This document shows positions 48,923 to 60,591 of a stretch of 64,000 nt of DNA, piece after piece (the stretch's first letter is position 1; each line of letters begins with the position of its first letter). The translations under genes and the position numbers were made by a program. The notes beneath the pieces are model-generated. The model saw nothing but the letters and a program-made list of their open reading frames with translations, ran no database searches and was not told the DNA's origin. The stretch is from Fasciola hepatica (Eukaryota; Platyhelminthes; Trematoda; Plagiorchiida; Fasciolidae), in the NCBI GenBank assembly GCA_948099385.1, contig CANUEZ040000156.1, forward strand, positions 8,019,501 to 8,083,500. Direction: 5' to 3'.

Positions 48923-51900
48923 GTAAGTTCCGGCCAATAAAACTGACACTATATTGTGTTGCATAATAAATTATACTATTTGGAATAAAATATCAAGTGG
49001 TAAATTATTATCAATCGCCTCTATGTTATAATACATCATTACAGCACAAATGCAATCTATTCTAGCGTGTTATCAGAGGAACCCAATCATGAATATCAAT
49101 CCAGTTGCGATACAATAACCACTAGACTGGCTATTATGGAATGGATTTTTCTATTCACTATTTGTCCTTTGACGAAAAAGATGTTAATTTCATGGGGCAT
49201 TGTTTGTGGTGGCACGATGTAAGCCAATACCAAATGATAGCAAACGACCCGACTTTTGCACTTATAAATAAAATCATATTTCGGTTGGAGACAACTGATC
49301 CTAATGACACCTTATTGGAAAAATTCGTCCATTCGAATATAATGGGTTACAAGAAATCTTCAATCTTCCTCCTGAAGTTCAGTGCAAGCCATTCTGAACA
49401 ATGCGGAATGCATCGATCCTAAATAAGTTTTTCCACTATGTCAAATCAGAACATTCTCTGAAAAGAATAACTTACTACTAAGTGGAATATAATACTACAT
49501 CACGCACGATGACGCTTATGTTATCCAAAAAAGCACATCTATTTATTTGTGATATGCTTTTACAGAAGCGAGACCAAGGACACTGTAATTATTCAATTGT
49601 TATGTTTCACCATTACCAACTTGATTTGATTGGGACGTAGAATTTCCTTTCAATTCTCGGAAAATAAAATGAACTCATACCCACCACATTGAAATTTGGA
49701 AGCCTACTGATGCACAAAGTGGATCACAGGATAACCAGGTTTAAACGTGATGGGTTGATGGATTCTTCGCATGAAATGCGAAAGGGAATCACTGTCAAGG
49801 GTGAAGTGACAAGATATTATGGACAGACTGATACCAGACAAAGAGAACGTTTTAGGTTTGCCATCATAGAGACTTCTCCTAATATTATCAGTCATGTTTA
49901 CTGAACCAAATCCGTGTACGAAATGGTGAGATCACTAGATATCTCGTCCTCAGAGGATGAAACATAACTTCGCATTTTCCAGTTTGGAATATATTCCACT
50001 CCTCTGTTCAAATGCATGCCGAAGTAAGCCTATTATTATAAAGCTTATGAAACTGAGACACACGTTTCTCTACTTCAGAAATCTTGAAAATACGTATTTT
50101 AGAATACATGAAACACATCGACTTAACTCGCAACCTGATACCAAAGCTAATTGTGATGTTTGCTTTCTTTCCCATGAAGACTTCAGAACTATCCATCGAT
50201 CCCAAAATCCTATCTCACGATCGAACGGATCACAAAACCGGATTCATATTACGTTTTCGCTAGAACAAAACATCAACTGGACTCATCTGGTTGTATGGCT
50301 TGGCTTCCATCATCCTTTCCTCAGCATTCAGTGTTTCAGTTAACTTATTCATGGGGAAACAAATTGGTATCTTTCAGAGTAAAACGCCACTATACCGTAA
50401 TTTCATCCAAAGTCATATATTCTTTCGTTCCAGCCATAAATGGCTGATCAGTTCTCCATTTCTTATCACGTATCAACTTTCAATGTTCACACATTTCCAT
50501 TCCATTTCATCGTTTGTCTTTATACAATAATTGCTTTCGTGTAAGTGTCAGTTCTTAGAACTTTCCATCAACACATACGTTCAATGTTTGAACGCGGTTT
50601 TTCCTCTAAAACCGTCTTAATATTCTCCACCATTCACTTGTGCAGTTGTCTGAATGACTGTCTTAGTTTCTTTCTCGATTGATACTGCTTATTTATCACC
50701 GCAGAATAGCTGTGGTGTTGTTGAGAGTTCTGATGCTTTGTGGAATGAGACGAGAATTTCGTTGATGATGAAATACGAACAAAAGAATAAAACATATAAG
50801 GTGCAGTATCGTTATTCATTGAAGAAGGTAGCAGGGACATTCAGTTTCATGACAGGTACATTCGAAAGATTGAGGAATAGGTGGGATATTCGAAACTACG
50901 TTTGAAATCAAGATTTTGAATCAGTATTCTATCAACGTTTATCAGTTAGGAAATTAATTACTGATGGATGGAGTGTCATTCCTTTGGATTCCATAGGGCC
51001 AAGAGCGAATAAATATGTAACATGGTCCCAGTATTTTAACCGATATCGAGGATCAAGTTTTTTTCATCATAGATACCGATGAGAAACTGTGCAAATCTCC
51101 AACGGTAAAAAATGCATCACACTATGTAATATAGATGTGTGCGAGAAATTCAAGTAAGGTAAAACTTGAAACTGGTGTTATAAAAATGAAAAGCTAACTG
51201 CGAAACGATCTGCTCCCCACAAACATTGCGATCTTGTTTGTGGACTTGAAGGAAAACAAAATAATTATTTCATACGGGCAAACGGAGACACCTTAACCAA
51301 TCACGTTTCACCTCATCGTACTTCATTGATAGCATCCGGTATGCGTCCCGGCGAGCAATATAGAAATAGTTCCCTCAACATTGCAAATCGTCGACTGCTT
51401 TTTATTGTGGACTGATTACTTACATCTACGTTTCTGGAAAATAAATGCTGATAATTTCAAAACCAAGGCGTTTTTATGGTTTTTTTCTATGAGACATTTT
51501 GCACGATGTATGATTTAGGAACTTCCAGGTTTCAAGCCCTTAATTAAATTTGGTTCTCGAAAAGCTGTTTTTGCGTGGCGAAATTATCACCAAAACTTTT
51601 GATATCCCAATGACATCTACGGACAGATATTGATGGCACAATGCAGAATGGACATTTACGAGAGTCGAGTATAATTGGCGCACAGGAAAGCGCACAATCA
51701 GTGGTTAGTGATTAGTCGTATCTTCTGAGGAAAGATTTCCCAACCAAGTTAGCACAAACTGAATTAGGTCAAATGTCGTTTTCCTATGTTTGAGGAAGAT
51801 AACTATCTTATCCGTCTTTTCTGGGCCTTGGTAACAAAATTTAGGCAGGTGGTTAAGACTGGAGTACCTAAAAACCTCACCAGTGCAACAGCCAAACAAA

Positions 51901-52339
51901 AGGACAGATGAGCAAATCAGAAAAGAATAAGAGCGAATGAGCAAATTATTTGATCGAGAATGGGACATATTTCTTGTAATTCGGTAGAGATTATTCACCT
52001 GATCTGAGTTTTACTCTCGGGATTCTCAGTCATGTTGGTGTGATTCACCAAGTAAATGCTGATCCATTAGCTGCACGTTCTCTTCGATAAGGTCTGAGCA
52101 TTTCGAGTGCGATTCACAAAACCAAATCAATGCATGCACATCGTACGTGGAAAATCTTATCAGGTCATAGAATGCGAAGAGATTTAACTTGCATATTCAG
52201 TTTTTCTTATGTATCCACCTCCTGTAGCTAGAAACGAAATTCCTTTGATTCCTAATCATCCCATTATATTTTGTGGAAATAATCCCATGGAAACGACACC
52301 AGATAGATCTGATCATAAATAATGATCTATCTATTTTTG
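48923..52339. other. Unassigned stretch with low-confidence frames
   Basis: ATG frames at 49141-49422 and 49957-50343 read like protein in places (the second ends with THLVVWLGFHHP, similar to the Trp-Leu-Gly core at the left edge), but neither has cysteines in CTLD order or good splice sites. No repeat recognised. Confidence 0.3.
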
Positions 52340-52945
52340 GTATCAGAGTTGTCCGGTCAGGGGTATACCATGCACCACGTGGCAAAGACCGTCGGGTAGA
52401 CCCATGGAATGGCAACCCTTACTCAATCTCCAGACACAACTCGCCTCGGCAAACATTGCGTTCTGAGGAATCCTATTCGGGGACATGAGAACCACATGTC
52501 TAAAATACCTTAGCCCATCGACCATCACATGTTTCATCTGGTGATTTGGTTCAAGCGCCTGCTGTTCTTCATTAACCCTCAGCATTGCTGGTTATTTGAG
52601 CAAAGCTAGAAGATCATTAGTATCCGAACACCGACACTCGTTGTATATTCTCCACCAGCAGTGACCATGTTTCTGAACTATACAGAAGAACTAGCCTGAC
52701 TGCTGCTGCGTACACTCAACCCTTGACATGCTAATGGGTGTCACATCGACGTCACAGATATCTCCTGCTGTCAAATGCCAAACGGACCTTTTGTGCACGT
52801 GAAGAAACGTCATCCGATAACAGATCCTCGGGGAAAATGCACTATGCCAGATAACAGGAATTGTCAAATTGGTTTATATTCGCCCCAGATGCTGCAAGGT
52901 TTTGGATTGCATCAACCAAATCTTGCATCATCATCTTCCACTTTG
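52340..52945 (-). mobile_element. RTE-like LINE reverse-transcriptase C-terminal tail
   Basis: Reading the minus strand, successive frames give MMQDLVDAIQNLAASG (helix before the SKCK box), LLSDDVSSRAQKVRLAF, AAVRLVLLYSSETWSLLVE (the VLLYGSETW box), then LRYFRHVVLMSPNRIPQNA (the LRWLGHVLRMP-x-x-R-x-P box) and WRLSKGCHSMG. The order and spacing match the end of fluke RTE/SR2 elements. Stops and frameshifts show decay. It differs from the tail at 40.9-41.5 kb, so it is an independent insertion. Confidence 0.75.
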
Positions 52946-54190
52946 AGGGTGAAAAACGCATACCGAACATTAATATACAAAAGAAAATTGCAACTTACCT
53001 GGATCATTACATACTCATAGTCTGTCACTTTTCTATGCAGGAATGTTCAATACCACTGTCCTCATTTGACAACAGTGTGGTATCTGGACCATACCAACCA
53101 CTGAGGCTAAAAGAGGCAACCATGAAGCAGCCTAATTTTCATGACGAACGTGCATGAAAGATCACCGTCAACCGGAACTCAGCTTCGGCCGTTCACTTAT
53201 AGTCAAACCAAAACATAAGGAAACGATTCAGTTCAGTCAAATTCCAGTTTTTGCTACTGAAACTAGTTTCAGTGTCCTACTCTCAAGTAACCACCAAGGA
53301 TTAGAGGAAAAATCAGTAGAGTGCAGTCGTGATCAACGACAGTTTCACTAATATTACCTGTCACGGACACCTCACTAGTGGACAGATAAGTGTGGTGAGA
53401 GGCCCTTGTGATTGTGGTGGATCGTGGTGCCTGAGCATTAGTTCGATACTTTTGTTAAGTTGGTTCTGAGCTGCATTGTACATATCATATCATATCAGTT
53501 CAATTCAATCCCGGAAACCAATCACCATGCTCGGGTGCGGTGGCTTTGATTGTAATCTCCCTCAGAAGTCACCCCAGTCATATATAATGGAAAATTACCA
53601 ATACGGAAAGGGTAACAATAGCAATACAAAAACATTTTGAAGTTGATACAGAAAATATGTGAATACAAGCGCGAACTGATCGCGAGACTTAGGCATATCC
53701 TCCAATGTGTCTACTCACTGCGTGAGAGGGGTATCTGTGGCACTCAACCATGAGGAAGAAAGCAACTTACATGGGAAATTTAATTGGTGTTTCACATTTT
53801 AGAATATTCTAATTGCCAACAAATGTTCATTCTTTCAAGCAAACAATGAACGACTATTCATCAAACTTCGATATAATTCCAAGACCAGTTTTACCATAGG
53901 GGTGTCATTCCTCTGACTGTTCGTGTTCACCTTACCCCATCAAGCTTTTGCCAAAACCCTCATTCCTTTAGCCGGAAACCACAATCCTTTAACCACGATC
54001 TACCATTATTTAGCCACTACCCATCTTTCTTAAACCTTGCCTTTAGCCATCTTCCATTGACTGGAAGGTTGGAGATATTTTGTGTGGCAGGGATAGCCGG
54101 TGAATTCACCCGACTATCCGTGAGATTCTCACCACTATCTGTGTGTTGCAGTGAACGCACATCTACGTACGCATATGCACGCACACTAAA
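52946..54190. other. No gene recognised
   Basis: May include more of the minus-strand LINE, but no motif was seen. Short frames only. Confidence 0.3.
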
Positions 54191-54222
54191 TCACACACAC
54201 ACACACCCAAACACACACACAT
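54191..54222. repeat. (CA)n imperfect microsatellite
   Basis: CA-rich run with one interruption, in a locally CA-rich segment. Confidence 0.9.
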
Positions 54223-54679
54223 CCTCTACCATAATGTGTAGACAGTTGCCGCACATTTCGGACATGGTTCACTCATCGACTTCGCTAATTCGCACATTTC
54301 AGATTTCGGTTAATCTGGCTGAACAACTCGTCACCTGTAAACGGCAATAGTTCAGGAATTGGATGTACGGATTCTGTACCAAACAACCCCGACAGCTTTA
54401 CTGCATCTGCTTCAGAAACACGTTGGACTACAATGAACATCGGTTATTCCAATGGACTTAGTTTTTGTAACCGTCTTCGCCAAAGTTCAATACAAATCCC
54501 GTCCTAACACTTGACTGTTGGTGAATCACATTGCATGAGGGTGGTCAACAACCTGGTTTCACGCGAAGACTGAGCTACATAACTCTACCTGGGCTGCGTA
54601 GGTCATGTTAAGTTACACCGTTTCACTTACATGGGCCACAGACGCCGGTGGATCAAGATGGTGACGATATAAACACGTT
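54223..54679. other. No gene recognised
   Basis: Spacer between the CA and GT tracts. Confidence 0.3.
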
Positions 54680-54745
54680 TGCGTACGGGTGCGTGTATGT
54701 GTGTATGTGCGTGCCGGCGTGTGGGTGCGCGTGCGCTTACGCGCC
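54680..54745. repeat. GT/GC-rich alternating purine-pyrimidine tract
   Basis: Alternating gtgtatgtgtgtatgtgcgtg followed by GC-rich gcgcgtgcgc. Such sequence can adopt Z-DNA. It is roughly complementary in composition to the CA tract 500 bp upstream. Confidence 0.8.
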
Positions 54746-55749
54746 CTAACACAAACAGACAGGTGAGAGATATACTACAGGGAATCGGAGGGTACAGCAA
54801 AATGTGCTATGAGAAAACCGATTCTCACACCACGGTAGGTTGAAATGGGCCAGATAATCAAGAGCCGCCTAAAACCAATGTTCAGTTGTCATACTCTCAT
54901 GGGCCATTCAGTTTGGGGCTTACCCAGTTAAGCCATTTGAGCACATGAACCCGTCGTTGTATCCCGAGTGGGCAATTACACGAGTCTAGGCTTTACCTTC
55001 AACAAAACCAACAATCACATGTTATAACAATGGAATGATTCTTTGCGAGCATTTAGCACCTTTCGCTTTACGGCATTCTCAGGCCCTGATATCCTATCGT
55101 ACAGACAATTGGTCCGGAGATCCAGTTTTACGTGATGTGGAGTTCAGATGGCTACATGAAAATCGGCTAAGTTACGTGGACCAAAATATCCGATGTTTCC
55201 AATTTTTACACAACATGTGAGACAGTGAGTGCAAGAGATGCTGAAAAATGACTCCTGACCACGTGGCACAAAGCTCAAACTGCAGCGTATAGCACAAAAT
55301 CTACAAAACAGTGCAGATGGAAAACAAGACAAACGTGGATTCTATTGCAAAAATGGTCTTGGAGTGAAGTCGAAGGTTGAAAACCCGTCGTTCATTGTAT
55401 ACCTAACAAATTCAGCATTTTCTGTTGATATGCAGTTAGAACTAACTAAAATGCATATTACCAGAGGAGAAATAGTGAAAGATTCCCTAATCACCATTCG
55501 TAATTAAATATTGTTCATCTTTTTTGTATTAAGTTACTCATGTGCGGTGAACGTGTGCATCGTGAACCTCGGACATTCGTAATGTATTTTCTCTCCTCCA
55601 AAGGCATCATCTTGATTTATGGTGGCATTTTACAGTGCCTATTGCATGAAAAGTTCACGCATTTATTCATAACCTTTTTTCCTCCAAGGTTTACATTTTC
55701 TAGTGTAAACATGATACTCCTGATTAATTCCGCCTGTACAGCCGTGCTG
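54746..55749. other. No gene recognised
   Basis: Short frames only. Confidence 0.35.
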
Positions 55750-55851
55750 AGGCTTGAACTCCCAATTTTAACGTTTTTGTCACTGCTCTCGATCCTGCGG
55801 AGGATCGAACTTCCGACTTTACCAATCCTGTCACTGCACTCTTCCGTCAAG
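55750..55851. repeat. Two tandem 51-bp units
   Basis: Unit 1 (55750-55800) and unit 2 (55801-55851) share agg, gaact, cc, and tgtcactgc in register, about two thirds identical. The repeat explains the periodic Leu/Ile-rich 138-codon frame through here, which I do not call a gene. Confidence 0.6.
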
Positions 55852-56689
55852 CAAAGCACGTCAACGGAATTACCATATCTAGTGCTAGACTCATTCATTC
55901 TATTTGGCACATACTCTTGTTTGCCCTATATATTCAGCCTATTTGTACTTGTTTGATGATAACTCTCTTTCGCATTACAATTCCCGTCTAATTCACACTT
56001 TTGTAACTGATTTATTTATTTATTTTCTGGTTGTACCACAACAGAACTGCCCTAGTTTCGTTCAGCTGCTTGCTAAGTGGACCTTTCAATAATCTGCGCG
56101 GTCCCGAATTTCGGAAAGTTTCTGCCCTTCGTTCTTGGTTTTCTACCTGTCTCCAAGTCTTTTCTTGCAGTATATTTCTGCTTATGGTTTTAGAACCACG
56201 AATTATCAATGAACATGGTTATTCGATTGGAATAGTTTTCGTCTACAAGTAGCCGTGTTCTGCCATTATCGTGCATAGAGCTACTGAGACGAAGTTCCCT
56301 CTAGAGACTGACAGCGTTAGATATCAGGATAGTCGCAACAGTTGACCAGATTTACCAAATCATTGGTTTGATTTCCTGTCATTGAAAATAAATGAATTCT
56401 GTGAAACACAGTCCCATCATGATTCCGACAGGTCACGTCAGTTATCACAATGTCTGTCGACCGACTCGAGGCCGAACTGAGAACTTAATTTTGCAAAATA
56501 AAATAACAATTGTTTGAGGTTGAGGCCATAGTGAAGCTCTCAGAGAAGATCAGCTCCCCACAAGCGGGAGAGGGTTAAACATTAATGGTGCAGACCTCTC
56601 CATCATCTACTCGGCAGTCACTCGAGAAGCTCTCAAGTTCAAATGATCAACCGGTTAACCCGGCTTATTTCAAAGAACCATGAGTTCCT
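55852..56689. other. No gene recognised
   Basis: Left flank of the BEL/Pao element; an LTR could lie here but none was delimited. Confidence 0.3.
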
Positions 56690-57165
56690 GTTCTGGCTCA
56701 GGAACAACTAATGCCTGCCAACGTCTTTGAAACCGCTCGGCAGGCGTAAACCGTTCCGCTCGAGAATTGGTCGAATTCGATGCCAATTCGATGAGGTACT
56801 CTGAATTCATGGGCAGCTTTCAAATTACAGTGGCCAGATGCACCTTCGACGCTGCTTGCCCAATAGATTACGTAATTTGGGCCCGACAAGACGAAACCGC
56901 CAAATCAGTCCGAAGAAGCGCAATCGACGAACCCAAGGAAGGATACGATGAAGCCCTGAGTAATCTCAAACAGAGCTTCCGTGAGCCGCACGTGATCGTA
57001 AGACAGTGCATCATGAAATGACAGACAGACCAATCGTAAAGTCTTCAGACTCCAAATCTCAAATTGAATATGCCGAGAAAGTGAATTTGTGTGCCACTAC
57101 GTTGGAAAGCCTGAATTATCAGTCAGGCGAATATGCATGTTGGACTCTTACAAGAGTGGTATAAC
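56690..57165 (+). mobile_element. BEL/Pao element: gag remnant
   Basis: The frame ending at 57021 has VEFDANSMRYSEFMGSFQ, EGYDEALSNLKQSF and EPHVIVRQ. This is the BEL/Pao Gag pattern of a PKFDGNP-x-x-Y-x-x-F start, then GY-x-x-A-x-x-x-L-x-x-x-FG-x-P-H-x-I-x-R. After a stop, another frame continues KVNLCATTLESLNYQSG and TLTRVV, the C-x-x-T-L-x-x-L-N segment that follows. The catalytic or packaging CCHC fingers were not seen. The fragment is on the same strand as, and just upstream of, the Pol remnants. Confidence 0.7.
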
Positions 57166-57259
57166 AATGAGATCAAAATCATGATAGGCATTCCAATAAA
57201 GTAACACCAAGTGGTGAGGAGGTGTTTACTTACCAACATCGCTTCAATATGTCACCACG

Positions 57260-57706
57260 TGAGAGCTTGTCTCTCCAAGCTTGTTCTCTTCCTAACTACT
57301 TCTCCAAGACTCCTGTCATGGACTAGCTAAATGGGAAGATGAACTAGCACGGGAAGAAATTAACCGGTGACTTATGCGTCTCAGGGAAGTTGCAGTGGTA
57401 TCCTACCTGCAAATCGATCATTGAACACTTCAGATGGATGAGAAAACGAATCCAAGACTGGAAATACATGCATTCAGTGACGCTTCAGAACTGGGCTATA
57501 AAGCAGCATCCTAATTACGATCTACTGCCCAGGGTAAAAGGACAAATAGTTCATTGCTATTTGCGCAGTCCCGTGTAGCCCCCTTGGAATCTGCGTCTAT
57601 CCCCTGATTAGAGCTTGCGACTGCTGTCGTCTCAATAACATTAGTCGCCTTTTTCAAAGAAGAAGTTTCTATAACTATCTATACGACTAGTTTCTGGACA
57701 GATTCA
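57260..57706 (+). mobile_element. BEL/Pao element: reverse transcriptase end and RNase H start
   Basis: The frame contains LAKWEDELAREEI (thumb), then LEIHAFSDASELGYKAAS, LLFAQSRVAPLESASIP and FWTDS. The HxFSDAS box with its catalytic Asp and the SRVAPLK-x-x-(S/T)IPR-x-EL box are diagnostic of BEL/Pao RNase H. Protease and the palm of the reverse transcriptase are missing between the Gag remnant and here, so the element has an internal deletion. A few stops are present. The frame is cut at WTDS, where the Penelope-like element is inserted. Confidence 0.8.
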
Positions 57707-58033
57707 ATAATTCAGAATTAACTACTTGGCGAACAAGCTCGTTTTCAGTAAGTCGTACTCATACCAATACACAATATATAGGACCCACAAAATAACAAAA
57801 AGAAATTAGGATCGAAATGTGTCTCGGCACGTGCGTGTGGATGTGAAATTGATCACAGTGTGGGTGTCCCATTGAATGACCTGAAACAGTTATTATATGT
57901 CTTTATACATAATATCCATTCTTAGTTCAGTGATGAGATCTACCGTCAGAAGGGCGGAGTGGCAATGGGATCACATTTGGGACATTTATTTGCTAATATG
58001 TTTTTGCTGTGCTTGCATTGGCACTATGCGCGT

Positions 58034-58038
<5 letters not shown>

Positions 58039-58096
<58 letters not shown>
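58039..58096. repeat. (TA)n microsatellite inside the Penelope-like element
   Basis: Uninterrupted TA run of about 58 bp that starts where the reverse-transcriptase frame is lost. Confidence 0.95.
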
Positions 58097-58099
<3 letters not shown>

Positions 58100-58828
58100 G
58101 TAGAAGAAACTGGAAATAAGCTATTCGAATCCGTAATCCGAGATTTTTCCGTGAACAGTTGATACATTGGGGACACCCTATATGTGCCTCACACCAATCT
58201 AGGCAAAACCTAAGTGAAGTCACGACTTGCTCCCGTATAGAATCTGTAGCCCTTGGTCCTCGGTTAGTGACACGATAACGAGTATACTCGCTAATGCGCA
58301 GAAGATCAGAACTGAAAACTCTCGATCGGGAGGATGTTAGCATGGGGGGAAAGCAACAGTGTGAAGGCGGTTTAAACAGGCGTAACAAGAGGCGTCAACG
58401 CATACTCTATTTGTTCAGATGAGGACATTTGCTAGTCTTTGTAGTCCTGTGTCGTATCGGTAATTTCAAACCTGCACATTCAAATGTCCAATTTATTTTG
58501 GAACAAGAAAGACGCAAAGGTCTATAGTGTTTGGAAGTATGCATAAGTCGTCGGGATGATTTGTCCGTCCAGTTATCAGTCCATAAAAAAGCTACGTGAA
58601 AAGAGCAATACACCCATTTTCACATTTTCGCACTTCTCAACATGAAGAGGAATCTCATACGTTGCCTGGATGATAGAGCAAGAAAAATTTACTTCGAAGA
58701 CGTAATAAAAAATAAACACCTTTTTCTGGAAGGTACTTTCTTAAATAGCGGCTATCCTGAACAGTTCATTTGTAGGTAATTGCAAGGAAACGAAGCGAGA
58801 TTAAAGGAGATAAGAGCCGCTAGGAAGG

Positions 58829-58830
<2 letters not shown>

Positions 58831-58882
<52 letters not shown>
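58831..58882. repeat. (TA)n microsatellite inside the Penelope-like element
   Basis: Uninterrupted TA run of about 52 bp. Confidence 0.95.
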
Positions 58883-58885
<3 letters not shown>

Positions 58886-59436
58886 CCGTTCAAAGACGAT
58901 ACGAAAGCCGAAATTACTCAACGAACAATATCAGGAGTAACCAAATGAACATACCCCACTGGACGGTAACAAATCCTGTTCGTTTCTATTAGGACAGTTT
59001 CGAGTGCTGTGTGCTCACACCTTGTTGAATAAAGCCACCCAGGGGAGGTGACAGACGCTTTATGCACCATTTACAAAGTCCGGGGAAAGCAATCAAATCT
59101 AGTCAAGTGTCACACCTTAGCCACAGCCAAATCCGTGAGTATTCGTCTCTCCAATCTTCCCGTGAGGGCTCAGGAACAATTTGTGCAATCAATTAGGCTT
59201 CCTTGGTCGACGTCGTGGTCCCGAACATGTGTGCAACCACTTGAACATTCCACACTGTGGTCAATTTCAAATAAACACTCGCACACGCAGAGACAGATTT
59301 TGATCATATATTATCTTTGTTATTGTGTGAGCCAAATATTGTTATACATTGGTTTGAGAACGAATGAGTGAAAACGAGCTTGTTCGCCACGCTGTTTATT
59401 CTCAATGTGTTCAATGGGATTTTTCTGACAGACTCA

Positions 59437-60140
59437 CCGATGGGTTTTCAGTCGATACTGAATTATAAGTCTCGTTTCGAAAATTTCGTTGTCAACCGTC
59501 TGGCGGTTATCCGTGAACTTTCGGAATCGGGACATTGGGTTCAAGTGGACAACGAAGACAATCCAACTGATTTAGTCTCGAGGGGTACTAGCTCGACTAG
59601 GCCGCTAGTTGCCCTTTGGTTTCATGGCCCGCGATTTCTGTCACAGATTAGGTCTTCGTGGTCTGCCCAACCTAGTCCTACTGCATACAATCAGGTAGAA
59701 CTAACCAAAATATTTCGTGTGAACTCAATGCAAACATCGAACGCAGTGGGTTGGATACGAAAATTCCTCAATATCCCATCGTACTTAGGCTTGCTGCAAC
59801 AAATTGCTTGGTTTAGACGATTTTATTCATCGCCAATAATTCAACCCATCAGATTTACGGTCACCGAAATAGGACTTGTTTATTTTGTTCCAAAAGGACT
59901 GGTTAAGGGAGTAAATCAGCACGATACCCCAAGAAATAACGACTCCAAGCGTGTCCTGGTCAGTTCCGGGAAGACTGCAAATACTGCATCCTTTTAAAAC
60001 CAGTGGTTTTATACTAGTTGGAGGGCGCCTATGATGGGCACCTCTACCTTTCGAGTCAAAACACCGGGTAATTCTGGTGAGCTATCCCAATAACACAGAA
60101 ACCCATGCACTAGTTGCATTATCCTTCGTGAATGCAAATT
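59437..60140 (+). mobile_element. BEL/Pao element: RNase H end and integrase start
   Basis: The frame resumes FQSILNYKSRFENF, VVNRLAVIRELSESGHW, NPTDLVSRGTS and ALWFHGPRFL, the usual BEL/Pao text after WTDS-x-x-x-L (x-x-x-x-F-x-x-F-V-x-N-R-x-x-x-I, N-P-A-D-x-x-S-R-G, W-x-x-GP-x-FL). After a one-base shift near 59990 it continues KTSGFILVGGRL, PLPFESKHRVIL and ETHALV, the linker and start of the integrase. About 185 codons are open without a stop, which is why a 209-codon frame stands out here. It is on the same strand as the parts upstream of the insertion. Confidence 0.85.
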
Positions 60141-60159
60141 GCTTCCAATGAATGATATA

Positions 60160-60366
60160 CTACAAGCAGAAACGGTTATTCCTGCTTTTGCAGTTCTTTC
60201 TGGTAACGGTTGATGAATGACTGGAGAAACTGGTAAAAACGGCTGTTGTTGTTTCGTAACTAGACTTTTGCGTAACGTCTGTGTTTTTTTGGTGACAACC
60301 TACGAAACTATATATCTGAAGTATAATGGCCTGATCGAACAACAAAAGAAACATCACTTTTGCCAT
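60160..60366 (-). CDS. Candidate transmembrane exon with Ser/Thr-rich tail
   Basis: From ATG 60366 the frame starts AKVMFLLLFDQAIILQIYSF, a membrane-spanning or signal segment. A cysteine and a polar Ser/Thr-rich tail of about 45 residues follow, ending in NNRFCL and a stop. It lies 60 bp downstream, on the same strand, of the PAN exon. The natural reading is the last exon of a membrane-anchored PAN protein, with an acceptor-like ttgag just upstream. It might instead be an independent small secreted protein. Confidence 0.35.
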   Translation of the reverse strand: MAKVMFLLLFDQAIILQIYSFVGCHQKNTDVTQKSSYETTTAVFTSFSSHSSTVTRKNCKSRNNRFCL

Positions 60367-60426
60367 TTTTTTATCTCAAGTTGAGCAATTTATCAAGTTA
60401 ATCACTATGTAAATCGTCGCCAAGAC

Positions 60427-60591
60427 TCAATCACCGGGCCAAAATCACCAGTCAAGTCGTCCAAAAGCACCCAAGCACTGGTTCTTGCGAAGAATGTCCA
60501 TGAGTCCGTTGTATCAACAAAAAGCGAAGGCATACATTCTTTATTTTGCTTGTTTAAGTAGGACGAACGACATTTTGTGCACTGTTTGCAG
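60427..60591 (-). CDS. PAN/Apple-like exon, open
   Basis: After the acceptor cccttgttcag the frame reads CKQCTKCRSSYLNKQNKEC, SLFVDTTDSW and WVLLDDLTGDF. It is open throughout and, if not spliced, stops at 60405. It is alignable base by base with the damaged exon at 48762-48922 and shares the Cys spacing and VDS of the exon at 2734-2896. The exon end is placed by comparison with the GTAAGT donor at 48923; here the matching site is GTCTTG, which is weak. PAN modules are extracellular protein- or glycan-binding folds; the missing half of the module would be in an upstream exon. Confidence 0.6.

Larger units (their letters stand above)
57707..59436 (+). mobile_element. Penelope-like element inserted in BEL/Pao
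   Basis: A 1.7-kb unit with inverted arms: left 57727-57865, right about 59230-59424, matching the foldback at 26.3 kb. Between them a plus-strand frame reads EIYRQKGGVAMGSHLGHL then FANMFL (57943-58012), the strongly conserved Penelope reverse-transcriptase segment YRQ-x-(D/N)GVAMGSPLGP-x-x-A. A (TA)n tract cuts it shortly after, and a second lies at 58831-58882. No YADD box or GIY-YIG nuclease was identified, so it is a dead internal deletion. The flanks ctggacagattca (57694-57706) and ctgacagactca (59425-59436) look like a diverged target duplication. Confidence 0.8.

Noticed and set aside
49957..50343. 128-codon frame ending in a Trp-Leu-Gly motif
   Set aside because: Only one short motif resembles a CTLD; cysteines and splice sites are not in place.
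55540..55956. 138-codon hydrophobic plus-strand frame
   Set aside because: Its periodic Leu/Ile content comes from two tandem 51-bp units; the length is within chance for this composition and no topology or family is evident.
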